From: Combretum micranthum
Taxonomy: Eukaryota > Streptophyta > Magnoliopsida > Myrtales > Combretaceae
DNA: 64,000 nt
Assembly (NCBI GenBank): GCA_024138025.1
Contig: JAMXBD010000403.1
Location: 806,001 to 870,000 of the forward strand
Reading direction: 5' to 3'
Positions 1-11,850 of the stretch are shown in pieces. Each line of letters starts with the position of its first letter. Position 1 is the first letter of the stretch. Below the pieces are notes generated by a model. That model had not been told where the DNA came from. It searched no databases and was given only the letters and a program-made list of their open reading frames with translations. Both the position numbers and the translations under genes were made by a program.

Positions 1-357
1 TTATAACATGATTTCAAAGATCATTTTAGCATGTTTAAAGCTTCATCAACTTCCTACTAAAAGAATTTAGCTACTCATGGATGATGATTCAAAAATCAGA
101 TAAGAATTTGCAAATGAATTCATTATGATCAAAATATTCAGATATATGAATTGCATAAAAGAAATAAGATTAGATATCACCAATTCAAAATGCCAAAGCT
201 TCACTTGCAACTTCTTGAATAACTTCAAATATCTCTTCAAAAATCTCTATGGAATGCTTAATTCTAATCTATGTATTATAGTATGATTTAGAACTACTTG
301 GGATTGTGGAATGGATTGTTGGATTTTTGGATGATTCTGAAACAGAGTAGAAGACCC

Positions 358-370
358 CCTATTTATAGGA
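358..370 (-). promoter_or_regulatory. TATA box of LTR-A
   Basis: The minus strand reads CCTATAAATAGGGGG here, a near-perfect plant TATA box. It sits just downstream of the GCCGGC-rich block, as the TATA-like TATAAATACTTC of LTR-B does at about 18821, which suggests transcription of the LTR toward the left edge of the window. Confidence 0.6.
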
Positions 371-414
371 AAAATTTCGTGCAAAACATTAAATGAACAT
401 TGCTGTTTCACATT

Positions 415-960
415 GTACGCCGGCAGTTACGGATCCTACGCCGGCGGCTTACAGGCGGCGTATCTTCAATTTCTCCTTTGCACAGGCAGTGCACTGGCAG
501 CCTTCAATATCAGTTACACATGTAGGCCGCTTCTAAGCCGGCGGCTTAGATGTAGATCTAGCCAGCGTATGTGGTCAGAAATGAAGCGTTGCATCCATTT
601 TGTTCAAACGTTGTCCATAAGCCGGCGGCTTAGACACCGGCGTAGACACTCCAATAAATTTGTCTCTTCAATTTCCTCTAAGCGTTTGATATCTTCATGT
701 CGCTTCAGATCTATAATGTACACTGCCTCAACGGCGGCTTACGTGCCGGCTTATAATGTAACTCCTTCAAAGCTGGTGATGTTTTATTTCTGAGCTGCCG
801 GCCTTCAAGTATGCTGGCTTCTTCATCTTCTACGCTAGCAGCTTTGAGGCAGCTTTGAGTGTAGTGGAGATTTATGCTAGGCAAAGCTGGCAGTGCTGCA
901 ACGGCCTTGGGTGTAAGCCGTCTGAAAGCCGGCGGCTTTGAGTGTTGAATTGCCGGCCTT
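415..960. repeat. GCCGGC-rich module of LTR-A
   Basis: In strongly AT-rich surroundings this stretch holds many copies of GCCGGC/GCCGGCGGCTT and variants such as CACCGGCGTAG and TGCCGGCCTTGA, at 420-455, 537-552, 621-645, 732-753, 797-806, 928-938 and 951-960. Units are 10-25 bases, irregularly spaced and in both orientations. The same kind of block recurs in the Copia-like LTRs at 18590-18790 and 20250-20470 and in the Tekay-family LTRs (about 38210-38510, 50840-51130, 62150-62350). Confidence 0.7.
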
Positions 961-1284
961 GACTTCAATTTTTCCTATTTTCGATTCAAATTTTCTTGTT
1001 TTGATTTCTTTATCCAAATTAGTCCTGAAACATAAAATTTAATCAAAACAAATATCCATTCTAACTCGTTTGATCATCAATAAATTGTATAAAATATGAT
1101 CTTATCACTAACGTACAGTATCAGATCATCCTTGTTTTGCACAAACAACTCCTTATCTCAAGTCCTCTTCCAAGTACATCATATATACTTAGAATATCTT
1201 GATTCGAAGTCATCTAAATATATATAAACATATATTTAAGATTCCTTGTCATAGGTCCATATGAGTAGGATCTACAATCCAACA

Positions 1285-3229
1285 TATTCGTATAATAATT
1301 GGTCGGCTACGAGTGATCTTAAAAATTACTTTGTAGAAATATATTGGATTCCTACTTTTTGTGAAAATCTTAACTGCTCTTTCAAATGCTATTCAAATAA
1401 ATTACAATAATGAGAGACACTTAACAAAATAGTTGTCATAAATATTTATAATGCTATCCACATTCATATCCGTTAATATGAGATTTTCCACCTATTTCAT
1501 TGATACATACATAAAATTCTTATTTACTCTCAACATAATTGCTTCGGATCTTTGTGGGAACCTACCATATAGCTTTGACATGTACTAGTTCTACCTTTAG
1601 TCTGTTTAATTTTCCTCTATATATTCTACATTTTTTTCTATGTCGAGAATATAATACTATATTTTAAAGATGTATGTCAATATTTTTGTGCTTGAAATTT
1701 ATGCTATTTTTGATAAAATAATAAATATAAAAATCACCATCAATAAATATATAGTGAGAAGAATGATAATAAAATGTTTGGAGACACTCCTTAAGACATC
1801 AAAAGAAGAAATGTTTAACATTTCTAATATATATGTATATATATTATGAGTTGTATGATTAATACTTATAAAGATAAAAATTTTCCTTTCTCTCTCTATA
1901 TATATTAAGAATTGATTCATGAAGCCGTGTGCAAAGCATATGGTCTTGTCACCAGAAAAACGAATCCATCTCAGCATGCAATATTTCATTATTATGCCAA
2001 TAGTATTTTAGTCTAATATGACATTGCCTCTAAACTCTTAAGTGAAAGATCGGATTCGAATCGCCATTTTAATACTGAAAAAATAAAACATTTCATTATA
2101 ACAATATATAACATGGGTGTAGGATGTATACTACCTTACACCTCGCCTTTCCAAGATCAGCCGCCGTATTGCATCGCACTTTTTATAAATACATATACAC
2201 GTCTTTTATGATTTCAATATATTCTATTTATTGGTTGATATATATCAATATATGATATGTTTTTGCATTGCATATTCTCTTCGTGATATGAAAAAAACAA
2301 AATCATGTAACATATAAAATTTGTTGGGAATATAGAACTTATTTTTTTGATAAAGACACTTTACTCACTACATTCTAAAAGGAAATTACGTACATTGGTT
2401 TAAATTTCGGAGATTAGTATAGTGATGATATGTATATCTTCAGCTTAATTATATGTTACACATTGATTATTAAATATACTATCTATGATATATTAAAGTG
2501 TAAATAAATGGTTTTGGTATCACATTTTTCAAATATTCATTTTCTTTTATTATCGGTGGATTCCTTTAATTGCATTAGAGAAAAAAAAAAAAAAGGGTAT
2601 ATGCCTCTTACGTTAATTCTAGCAAATCTGCTTAATAATATTACAGATATATTTACATGTTATTTATCTGCCATAAATAATTTTTTTGCACGTGACTAAT
2701 ACTAACAAATTGTGCGTTAGATAATTATATAACAATTATATCTATTCGGTAATTATCATACCATTTTTTATATTAATTGTAATGAAGCAATATGGACAAG
2801 GAAAATTTAACCATTACAACTAAAAATATAAAAGTCATTTGGTCAAACGCAATATATGAGAAAAACACAACATATTAAACAAGCCGGAAAATTGAGTCCT
2901 AGCATCATCAAAGTCAACAAATGCACATTTCCCTTGGTCCAGAAATTAAAAGTCGGCGGAGAATGGAACTAGTTTATCCCATCACATTTCCCAACATGCC
3001 CCTGTAGTTTAATAATCTCACAATTTATTAGCAAGACCATTGACCTCGATATTCTCAAATTTGGGACAATATTGGACAGTTCCGGCGGCGCATCAGATGA
3101 TTTTCACGTTTCATTCTAAATAACCCTAATTGAATATGAAGCAAAACATATACATATATATATATAATTTTTTTTTTCTTATTGAAGCTTAGATCTCGCA
3201 TTACCTTTTCTAGACCATTGAAATTTCTT
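1285..3229. other. AT-rich spacer without a gene
   Basis: No credible coding region is visible; the few open frames are short and of low complexity. It contains a small tRNA-like SINE remnant at 2020-2085 and a somewhat less AT-rich patch at 2890-3020 that I cannot identify. Confidence 0.6.
2020..2085 (+). mobile_element. tRNA-derived SINE remnant
   Basis: The string CTCTTAAGTGAAAGATCGGATTCGAATCGCC spans about 2035-2066 and contains a B-box-like GATTCGAATC. A similar order of motifs (CTCTTAAGTGAAAT, then AAGTTCGAATCAC, then a poly-A tract) is seen at 23200-23285, which supports a dispersed SINE family. Confidence 0.4.
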
Positions 3230-4492
3230 CCTTGCTTCATTTAGTACCAAAACTTTGATGAAAATGTCAATTAGTTACCTGAACATTTAAAAAGTCTAAT
3301 TTTATATCCAATTTAACTTTTTATACTCCTAAACACTATCCCTCTTATCACAGATAAATATACTATCCCTCTAAACACTATCCCAATCGTTGTATGATGC
3401 ATGCCAATTACTTAAAAAAAAAGTCTCTTTCTTCTCTTTGCCTTCTCTCTCTCTCTAATTCTCTTTTCTTTCTCTCTCTGTAAAAGAAACTAAAATCAAT
3501 GTTGAAGTCAACCAAAAAAGAAAAAAGTCACATCCTCAAAGCCACTCTATTATTGTATTACACATACAAACACAAAAAACTAAATAATTCGAACTAAATC
3601 CAATAGTTATCAAGAGAGAAAGAGAGAGCACGATTACCCACACCATAGTAACATGATTGTCCTTATTACAAGTGATATGGAACCAAGTGCATGGGTTAAC
3701 TATAGTTAGATCCCAGCTTAGGAGCACGCTAATGAGATCCGATAAGCTCTATTTCAATGTGTAAAGAGCATCACCTTTTGAATTTGTGATAAATGATGGA
3801 AGGAGAATAGAAATTAAGGCAAGGATTAACGAGCAAACGATTGAGGAACATATGAGTATTGCCGTGGTTAGAGCTAATTTTGTTAAATTGGAAGAGAGAG
3901 ACGGAGAGAGAATTGGTGTTAAAGATTCAATTTTATTAGGGTTTAGAGTTTGGGTAGGATTCAATTAGATTTTGTTTTGTGTGATTGGAGTAGCTGTTGG
4001 GGGTTTGATTAGTTTGAGATGTTTTAGTTTAGTGTTTGACATGGATCATGCATAGGGGGTTCATGTTGTTTTGGGTTCAAATGGAGGTGTTTTTATGATG
4101 GTGGTTGAATGCAATCAACGTGGGTTTTGTTTCGAGAAAGAGAAAGGCAAGTGGTAAATAGAGAGAGATAAAAGAGTGGTTGCAAGAGAGAGAGAGGGGG
4201 ATGGTCGTTGGTTGCCACTCGTAGTGGTGCAGCATTAGAGGAGAGGAAGAAAGAGAGAGAGAGTAAGAGAGTAAGAGAGAAGAGAGAATTGAAGAGAGAA
4301 AAGGAAAAGAGAAGAGAGAGACTTTTTTTTATCTTTAAGTAATGGACTCGTGTTATACAGCGATTGGTCTAGTGTTAAGAGGGTAGTATTTAGGAGCACA
4401 AAAATTCCAATTGGATATGAAATTGGACTTTTTAAAAAATCTAGTACCTAATTGACCTTTTCATCAAAGCTTATGTACCAAGTGGAGTTTTT
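3230..4492. mobile_element. Long terminal-inverted-repeat element, Mutator-like
   Basis: The left arm (about 3238-3440) and the reverse complement of the right arm (about 4492-4330) match over 200 bases or more. Both run TTTGATGAAAA, then GGTCAATTAG or TGTCAATTAG, then AAAAAGTC, then a CTCCTAAA block, then ATTACTTAAA, and end in CT-rich (left) or GA-rich (right) tracts. TAGTACC-type ends of this sort are common in plant MULE-derived elements. The interior (3450-4250) has only short open frames and no transposase, so the element is non-autonomous. A clean 9-bp target duplication was not found, so the ends are approximate. Confidence 0.65.
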
Positions 4493-5017
4493 TTCCAATT
4501 TTTTAGCTACCATATAATATCATTGCGATACCATAATTTTTCCTTATACTTTCAATCGTTAAATACATATGATAACTCTAAACCCTCGAATTTTTCATAA
4601 CTATAAGAAAATAATTATGGGATTAAAATATCAAATCGAAACCCTAAAAGCCGACCCAAGTTAAAACCAAACCCTAAACAATATCAAATACGAAATTTCA
4701 TGGCCTTAAGAAAAATAGGATCTTCAAAAACAAAAATAGAAATTTAATAATCGTTTGACTCAAAACCCGAACATGAGGCAATTCATTTATCCAATCCTTA
4801 ACACATAAATCGAGGCAAAATATCCAAATAATCTTCAACAACAAAATTATAGAACCTTAAGCCTTTCGATTAATTTTGAAATAAAAAATCTAAATTAATA
4901 CTTGAAAGTCAAACTGAGTCGGTCACACAACCCTAGACTCGATTAAACAATCACAGTAACTGAAACATATTAAATAAATCATAAAGATAAAGTAAAATAT
5001 AAATTTTGAACCAAAAA
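4493..5017. other. AT-rich spacer with a partial family E-like end
   Basis: No gene. The part at 4578-4680 (CCCTCGAATTTTTCATAAC, then AACCCTAAAAGCCGACC) looks like a diverged second copy of the first bases of the neighbouring long LTR, so this may be a fragment of the same family or an internal duplication. Confidence 0.4.
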
Positions 5018-8000
5018 TGTAACACGGCCAAAAACCCCAAAATTTTATGATCTTACGAATAAATTAAAAAGTCGGAAGTCAAACTGAAACCCTAAAAGCC
5101 AACAAGTCTACAACAAACCCTAGTGTTTGGATCTGGCAATCTGCGTTCTTAAATCCTAAACAAAAAAATCGAGATAATTGTGAATAATAGTTTGTAATAA
5201 TATAAACAAGCTTAAAAATATCAAATTCGCTAATTTTCAGGGAATTTTGTATCCAAATGGGATCAGTTTTCGAAAGCCATGCCTCGATACACCAGATGGT
5301 AAAAATATCCCGATAATACTGTTAGACTCATAATAATGTAAGGAATCCAAAAATATCAGTTTCATAATTTTTCGGTATCTAAAAATATATGATATAGCCC
5401 GTTTATGCGTATTTTTATTACTATTAGTATTTTATTTGTCTAGTCTACTATTCATTATACTATTTCTACTATTCATTACTATTCATCTATCTTTACTTTT
5501 TCTTACACACTACCATACATATCTCTTACACTTTACCTTTGTCATATAACTTTATTTACATCACACCTTACACATTATTTCTTTTCATTACAAAACAATA
5601 AAATAAATCAATTTCCTCCCCCTATTCTATGCAAACTGGTGCCACTCTCTCTCTCTTCATCTCTATTATTTTTTTTTTCAATTTATTTTATTACATATTT
5701 CCCTCCACATTTATCTATAAATACCCCTTTCCCTCCACTTCTTTCATACCTTCATTTTTTATAACAAAAATCTCTCAAAATTTCTCCTCAAACCCTCTCT
5801 ACCAAAACTCTCTCCAACCAAATCCTCCCAATATCCTTCTCTACATAAACCATTCACTACATATTACCACTCACATAATACCACACTCATCTACCATCTA
5901 CCATCTACCATCTTCCTTCTACTCAAAAACACTTATAGGTAAAACTTTCAACCATTTATTTTTTTTCCATTTCATGTAACTTAGCATGACTATGGTATTA
6001 TTTCTTGAAACTCATATGAGTTGTAGAAGCAACACGTTCATGTTTTGTTCTTACACATGCTAAGAATTTCGATTTTTATTATCTTGTTACTATGATAATA
6101 TTATGTTGTTATTATTGGTATTATGTTCCTAACTTAAACTTTTATATATATATATATATATTATTATCTACATGTATATTTATATATTTCTTAGAGCCTA
6201 AATGCTCACTAACTCTTATTAACTTGCTTTTATTATTATTATTGCTTTTCTTTTCTTTCTTTTTCTTTCTCTTTTTGGGACTAGTCTATTCTTAGTCTCG
6301 GGTTGCCTTGATGAAGCTAAGGCTCCCAATACTTGACCGAGTTGCCTTGATGAAGTTAAGGCTCCCAATGCTTGACCAGGATACCTTGATGAAGCTAAGA
6401 TTTTCAAAATAAAGATTTTGTCATAAAAAACATAGAAAAAGTATTTTTATAATTTTTTTTTCAAAAATTTAGACAAACCATCGTAAATTTTCTTTAATGA
6501 CAATAAGGATAATTTTTACCAAAGAATTTAACTAAGGAAATAAACACTATCTTTTTATGATGTAACATAAAGTTCATTAAAACTTAGTGTTAATAACTCT
6601 TTGATATCCAAATTTTTCATAAAAACTTAATTATAAGGATTTCTTTTCTAACTCCATAACAAAAACCAAGAACTAAATTTGTTTTCAAAGTTAAGGTAAG
6701 AATCAAACCACTAGTATGATAAATTCCCTTAGACAAATTAAAGTTTGCCAATTTTTTAAATGATAAACTCATTTTCAAAGAAATAGAAGAATATAAACAT
6801 TATAGGTTTCAAAAACAATAGATAATATCAACAACTTAAAGAAATGTTGAAAGTGATTCTTTCAAGTAAAAATTTCGTAAATGAACTTGAAAGACCAAGT
6901 TTTTGGAAATAAAATCTATCTTTAAAGAAGTTAGAAAATAGAAATATAAGAGGAAAAGACTTATTTATAATTTTCAATCAAAGCCCTTTTAAAAGGAAAA
7001 ATATATGTAATACAACTCAAATTATTTGAGGCTATCAACAACTCAAGAAAAATCTTTGGAACTTCATTCTTTACCACTAGAGATAAAATTGTAGATATTC
7101 TAAAGGATCAAAGTTTAGAAAAGATTAATTTTTGTTAGAAAAGAAATTAGAAAACAAAATTTATAAGAATATACTCATTTGTAATAACCCAAGAATTTAT
7201 AATGTTCTTTCAAAACACATAGAAGGGAAATTGTTAAAGTTCAAGTTTTTACTATTGTAAGACAAATTGTTTTACGAAATATAATCATTGAGACAACACC
7301 ATTAAAGTTTTGAATATAATATGATTATATATATATGTATTCAAAGAATTTTTCAATCATATAAATATTTATATTTTTTCTTAAGGATTTTTGGATGAAG
7401 GAAAGTTTGAAAAATTATGTTTTAAGAAATTGGAATTTCGTAATGATTTTGTACCCTATCATTTTCGAACCCAAATGGCTTTTTATGATAAAAATAACCT
7501 TACAAATAGATAGATCTTTTCGAGTAGGTAAAAAACGACATATAATATGCGAAATTCTGAGTTAAAATGAGTAAGTTATGGCCATTTTAAATTAGAATTT
7601 CATTCTATGCGATTTTTTACAAACATAAAAAAAAAAAAAAAAAAAAACAGAGTTAGAAAGTTTGAGTAGAATTTCCATGAAATCTCATCCTGGGTATTCC
7701 TTTTGTCTAGATGACAAAGAATATGAGATTTTCCTTCTAGAGGACACTACAACTAAGAAGATTGCAAAATGGATGAGTGAGTTTCATTTATGTTTTATGT
7801 ATTCACGCATATGCTTGTAGAATAGAGCACTAGATGCTAGAAAAAGATAAAAATTGATACGCATGCGGGTTATCATGAGAGCTATGTATGTGATTCCTTA
7901 TGTGAGATGAATAAACGATAAGTATATCGAAGCTCAATTGGTTGATTGATATAAATTGTCTCTATGTATATTGCTATGTGTGCAAATACTGATTGATCGT

Positions 8001-8885
8001 CTTAAATGAATTAATGTCGGATTTGAAATCATTTAAACTAAATCGCTCATGCATATCACTTAGAATATCATTTTTTATTTTGCTACGACTCCTCAACATG
8101 GGCCCCGAAAGGTAGGTTGACTAGCTACATCTTGAGGAATTAGGACATTCAAGGAATATGGCCTCAATGTATAGCCGATCTGGATTGATTGCTTTAAGTA
8201 AGGAAAGCCCAAAGACTAGTAGTACGGTTCATTGGAACCCTAAGATGCACACAAAATTTCAAAGAGGTTATTGGTTACCCATTCAAATCATTCCCTAACC
8301 ACCGATGAAGTAGTAAATCCATCCTACATACAAAACCGGATAGTCATATGTATTGTTTGATCATATGGTTATTACATTTCATATGCTTGCTTAATGGACT
8401 TGTTTGATTGCTTTGTTATGTGTACATTTTGCGTAAGGAATATCTTACTAAGTATTATACTTATTCCCCAATAGATTTTTAATGTTACAGGATCATTGTT
8501 TTTGTGCCCGAGACCACCATAACCGTTCAGGTAGACCTACGTGTTTGGGAAGCTTTTGGAGAAATTTTATTTTGAAGACTTTAGATTAGATTTTCTTCAG
8601 AATTTTTTGAGTTTAGTTATTTGAGTTATTAAGACTGTTATTATAGAGGTTTATCATGGGAATGCCTCATAGAAGTTGTAAGACTTTATATTTTGATGAA
8701 TCATAATAGTATTGCTTTGATTGTTCTGCTCCATCATCTTAAAATGCATAACTACACCTGCCTCCCTTTGTTGTGAATGTACGCTTGTACCAAGATGAAA
8801 GCTTTCGAGTGACTAAGGTAGTCATTCTCAAGTTTTAATATTGTGTAAGGGCTATCACATTTAGGATACCCGTTGGGGATTGACA
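5018..8885 (+). mobile_element. Family E long LTR, copy 1 (probable solo LTR)
   Basis: Begins TGTAACACGG and ends CCCGTTGGGGATTGACA. It is the reverse-orientation counterpart of the copies at 13674-17350 and 55568-59273: all three share a long series of landmarks, including GGAAGTCAAACTG near the start, ACTATTCATTACTATT, the TATA region, CTCGAAAAGATCT or its variant, and the terminal ACCCGTTGGGG. A TATA box (CTATAAATACC) lies at about 5716, followed by a CT-rich leader. No gag or pol sequence is present and no second LTR is paired with it. The flanking pentamers (AAAAA and ACAAC) do not match, so either an end is slightly misplaced or the duplication has decayed. It is more diverged than the other two copies. 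Confidence 0.7.
6299..6408. repeat. Tandem triplication inside family E copy 1
   Basis: Three consecutive units of about 40 bases, each with CCTTGATGAAG(C/T)TAAG, the first two followed by GCTCCCAATRCTTGACC. The two other family E copies have only one corresponding unit (about 16045-16075 and 57970-58000). Confidence 0.8.
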
Positions 8886-9514
8886 ACAACATCTAAAAAT
8901 TTTAGGTTCATGAAAATCGAAGAGTATAAAGAGGGATGATTTAAAACTAGGAAATTAATCTTCTATCCATTTAATGTGATGTTAGTATCTCCTGCGAGAT
9001 GCTATAGAGAGCTTTTAAAATTTATTAATGCATGATAAATACAAACAAATGAAACATCTTGTAGTAGAAGGTGAAAAAAAGTACTTATGGTTCTTATTAT
9101 ATATATCATATACCACAACTTATGTATTTGTGTCTATTTGTGCGAAAACATACATGTATGTGTAGTGTGCACTTTTAAGGTGGGGACATCATGGATCATT
9201 ATTGAATTCACTTACCTTAATGCGACAAACACAATAAGAGCTTTTGATTTCCAGCAAAGTGGTATCCTAATAGACATTGAGGGCATAGGAGTAGCACAAT
9301 TGACTTTCACAGCAACCACTTGGATGAAACCATGCAACGGTGAGGAAAGAATGGTTATGGTTTGAGAGAATTTGAGGCCAGAGACCATAATCGAATTCAA
9401 AAGGGATTTCGCAATTATAATAAAGGTAGGAGCAAATGGGTCCTTATTAGGTTAAGTTGCCTAGAGAAAACCTTATATTAAGTCAAATTGAGGACAATTT
9501 TAATAGGTATAATC
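8886..9514. other. Unassigned stretch with a possible exon-like fragment
   Basis: A 92-codon plus-strand frame lies at 9087-9365 and a 62-codon minus-strand frame at 9212-9400. I recognise neither product. On the minus strand the open stretch ends in GCATTAAG followed by GTAAGTG, which looks like a splice donor, so a decayed exon captured from a host gene is possible but unproven. The base composition is less AT-rich than the surroundings. Confidence 0.25.
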
Positions 9515-9605
9515 CAAAAGTGGTAGGTTCATTCTTTTGTGACAGATATGAAGCAAAAGTGGTTGATTTTTCATTTTTCACAAAGTGGTAGGTTCGTCTA
9601 TTGTT
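9515..9605 (+). repeat. Degenerate GTGGTAGGTTC array, left part
   Basis: Three imperfect copies of a core close to AAAGTGGTAGGTTCGTC occur here. The array resumes at 11305 after an insertion. Confidence 0.55.
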
Positions 9606-9662
9606 GTGTTAATTCTGACCTAGATTTAGTAATTTAATCCCTATAGTCTCTTCCCTATTATT

Positions 9663-11291
9663 TGGTTGTGCCAGGAAAATGCACCTATCACTTGTGGTAT
9701 AGGAATAGAGTATAGGTCGTCTCCATAGGAATCGAAAAGTACTAGTAATGGCCTTCTTACTTATTATCTAGCATACGATTTGAATTAGATAATTATGATT
9801 AATCAATTAAGCTAACTACTTTCACAAATGCAATCACCAAATTGATATTACTAAAATAAACAATACATAAATCAAACTTGCTTAATCGATTCATTAACAT
9901 GCACCTTTAAGCAATTATATAATTTATTACTAAATTTCCCTAACTACTGGATTCCTTTGATAAGTTTAAAGCCTTTCTTAAGATCATTAACCTTGACACT
10001 AATCTTGTCTACTGGAATTGCTTCATAATTAAAACTGATTAAGTTTGCATTAAGAGAATGAATTCAAAATTAATTAAATGTTCATGCAGAAGTTTAATAA
10101 TCCTATCTCTAGAATCATGAGCAAATTCTCCCTATAGTTAGATCTATCCAACAGGTCGATTTCTTAATCGAGTCCCATGGAAATCTTGTCTAATCCTAAT
10201 CGTGCACTACCTACAACTAGAATAATTAAAAGACACTATAGAGATTAAGAAATTTAATAACATTAACATTAGTTCCATGCATGTGCATGATAAATCAGGA
10301 ATTGCAAGTCCAAAACTATTACTCACACATCATGCATATTAATACAACACAATTAACATATAAACAAAGATGATGGAACATAGAAACAAACCTCTTTACT
10401 GATGCTTAAAGGTCATTGGCACAAGTTGCTTACAACAAAAATCTCTCATCGTCTTCTCTCTCGAGAAATCACTTAGAAAGACTATGGTCACTCATTCAAA
10501 TTGTTCGATATGAAAATAAACACGTTTTCCTAAAATGATTACAATGGTTCAATGTACAAAAGTGAAATTGATTACCCTTTGTAATGTTTGGGGTTAGTAT
10601 TTATATGTTGTGCATCACTAGGTATGTCTGAATGACAAATCTATACATCAATTAGCCTTTATCCTCATTTAAGATGTCTTTTTAATACAACTAGCATGAA
10701 AACATATCATAAGATAACTACCATCATGGTCGTCTTATGGACCATTATCTCTTAAAGATCTACATACCCAAGGTAGATCATGGTCGCGATGATGCCAGTG
10801 ATCTCCTCGAAAAAACATGTGATATATTGTGTTATGCCCATGATAGCACATATATCATACATCTGTAATTTCCTCCCTTATTGGCCGTAGCCGCAATAAA
10901 GGCGTTATCTCCTCTATGCTCTCTTCCATCCTTCCATATAACGGTCGTAATTAACATGTATTCAAGATCAATGGAGATCACCCTCTAGCTTATGGCCGTA
11001 GTGAGGGCCGTTATCTCCTCTATGCCACAATTTCCCTTAGATTATACCCGTTATCTTCTATAATTCACCTCCGACAAGATCATTAAAGGTATTACAAATG
11101 TAATGAGCACTATGATGCCACTATTGGCCTAAAAAATCTCATCCAATTTGATCTAAGTGTTGACATTTCGCCATTGGACACCTAAAATGATTATATTAAG
11201 ATTGAGTACCATATCCCTTAGTTTCAGCATAAATAGAAGCATAATCCAGTACAAATTGACTCAAATGGATATGGTAATAAACCCCTATCAT
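9663..11291 (-). mobile_element. LTR-like insertion, Tat/Athila style
   Basis: The segment splits a degenerate repeat array and is flanked by the same 8 bases, CTATTATT (9655-9662 and 11292-11299). Near its left end are CCAGGAAAATGCACCTATCAC and GTCGTCTCCATAGGAATCG, a phrase typical of one end of plant Tat/Athila LTRs, which puts its sense strand on minus. A minus-strand TATA-like region lies near 10595-10605 (CATATAAATAC). There is no coding sequence. The 8-bp flank is longer than the 4-6 bp expected for LTR elements, so classification is tentative. Confidence 0.45.
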
Positions 11292-11304
11292 CTATTATTA
11301 GAAA

Positions 11305-11850
11305 CAATGGATAGGTTTATCAATTACTAACATGTTGTATGAAGTGCTAGGTTTGTGTAAGAGTGATGGATCATTGTTATCTTGAAGTGGTGGATTTGTC
11401 CATTTATGGTAAGTATGGTCCAAAAATGATAGATTCGTCTTTTTGCACAAAGTGGTAGGTCCATCCTTTTGTGATAGGTATGAAGTGGTAGAATCGTCCA
11501 TTTGTGGTAAGCATGGTTGAAAAGTAAGTCCATCAAATATTAACCATTTGCATGAAGTGATAGGTTCGTACAGTCTAAAAGTGGTATATCAATCAAGTAC
11601 TAACTCTTTACATGAAGCAGTAGATGTGTTCTATTTTGATAGGTTTATGCAAAAGTGCTAAATTCGTCATCATTTTATACAAAGTGGTAGGCTTCTCTAT
11701 ATGAAGTAGATTGGTACAACAGTGATAGGTTTATCATTTTCTCAAAGTGGTAAGTTTGTTCTTTTGTAGTATGTATGGTTCGAATGTAGTCAGCCATGAA
11801 CTAATAGGTTTGTCTAATAGTGGTAGGTAAGGTCCAAAAGTGGTAGGTCA
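11305..11850 (+). repeat. Degenerate GTGGTAGGTTC array, right part
   Basis: At least ten diverged copies of a 15-20 base core (AAAGTGGTAGGTYCRTC) are spaced by 20-60 bases, mixed with CATGAAGTG and AAGTATGGTCCAAAAGTG phrases. Spacing is irregular, so this is an old, decayed minisatellite-like array, not a regular satellite. The open frames at 11298-11536 on the minus strand are translations of it. Confidence 0.6.

Larger units (their letters stand above)
1..1284 (-). mobile_element. Copia-type LTR, partial (LTR-A)
   Basis: Read on the minus strand, this LTR begins TGTTGGATTGTAGATCC at 1284 and runs out of the left edge of the window. It resembles the LTRs at 18331-19279 and 19788-20733 in its first 150 bases (same terminus, then AT-rich TATATTTAGA blocks, then GCAAAACAAGG). 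A GC-rich block with many GCCGGC palindromes occupies 415-960, directly upstream of a TATA box at about 358-370. The rest (1-350) would be the R-U5 part. The open reading frames across 413-968 are a by-product of the GC-rich block; no retrotransposon protein is visible. Assignment to Copia rests on the terminus style and on the primer site of the related LTR-B, so it is an inference. Confidence 0.6.

Noticed and set aside
413..968. Open frames of 126 and 85 codons in the GC-rich block
   Set aside because: They translate GCCGGC-type repeats within an LTR on opposite strands and resemble no protein family.
5629..6295. Hydrophobic open frames of 116 and 67 codons
   Set aside because: They lie in the CT-rich leader and AT-rich part of the family E LTR; the composition alone gives Phe/Leu/Ile/Ser-rich translations.
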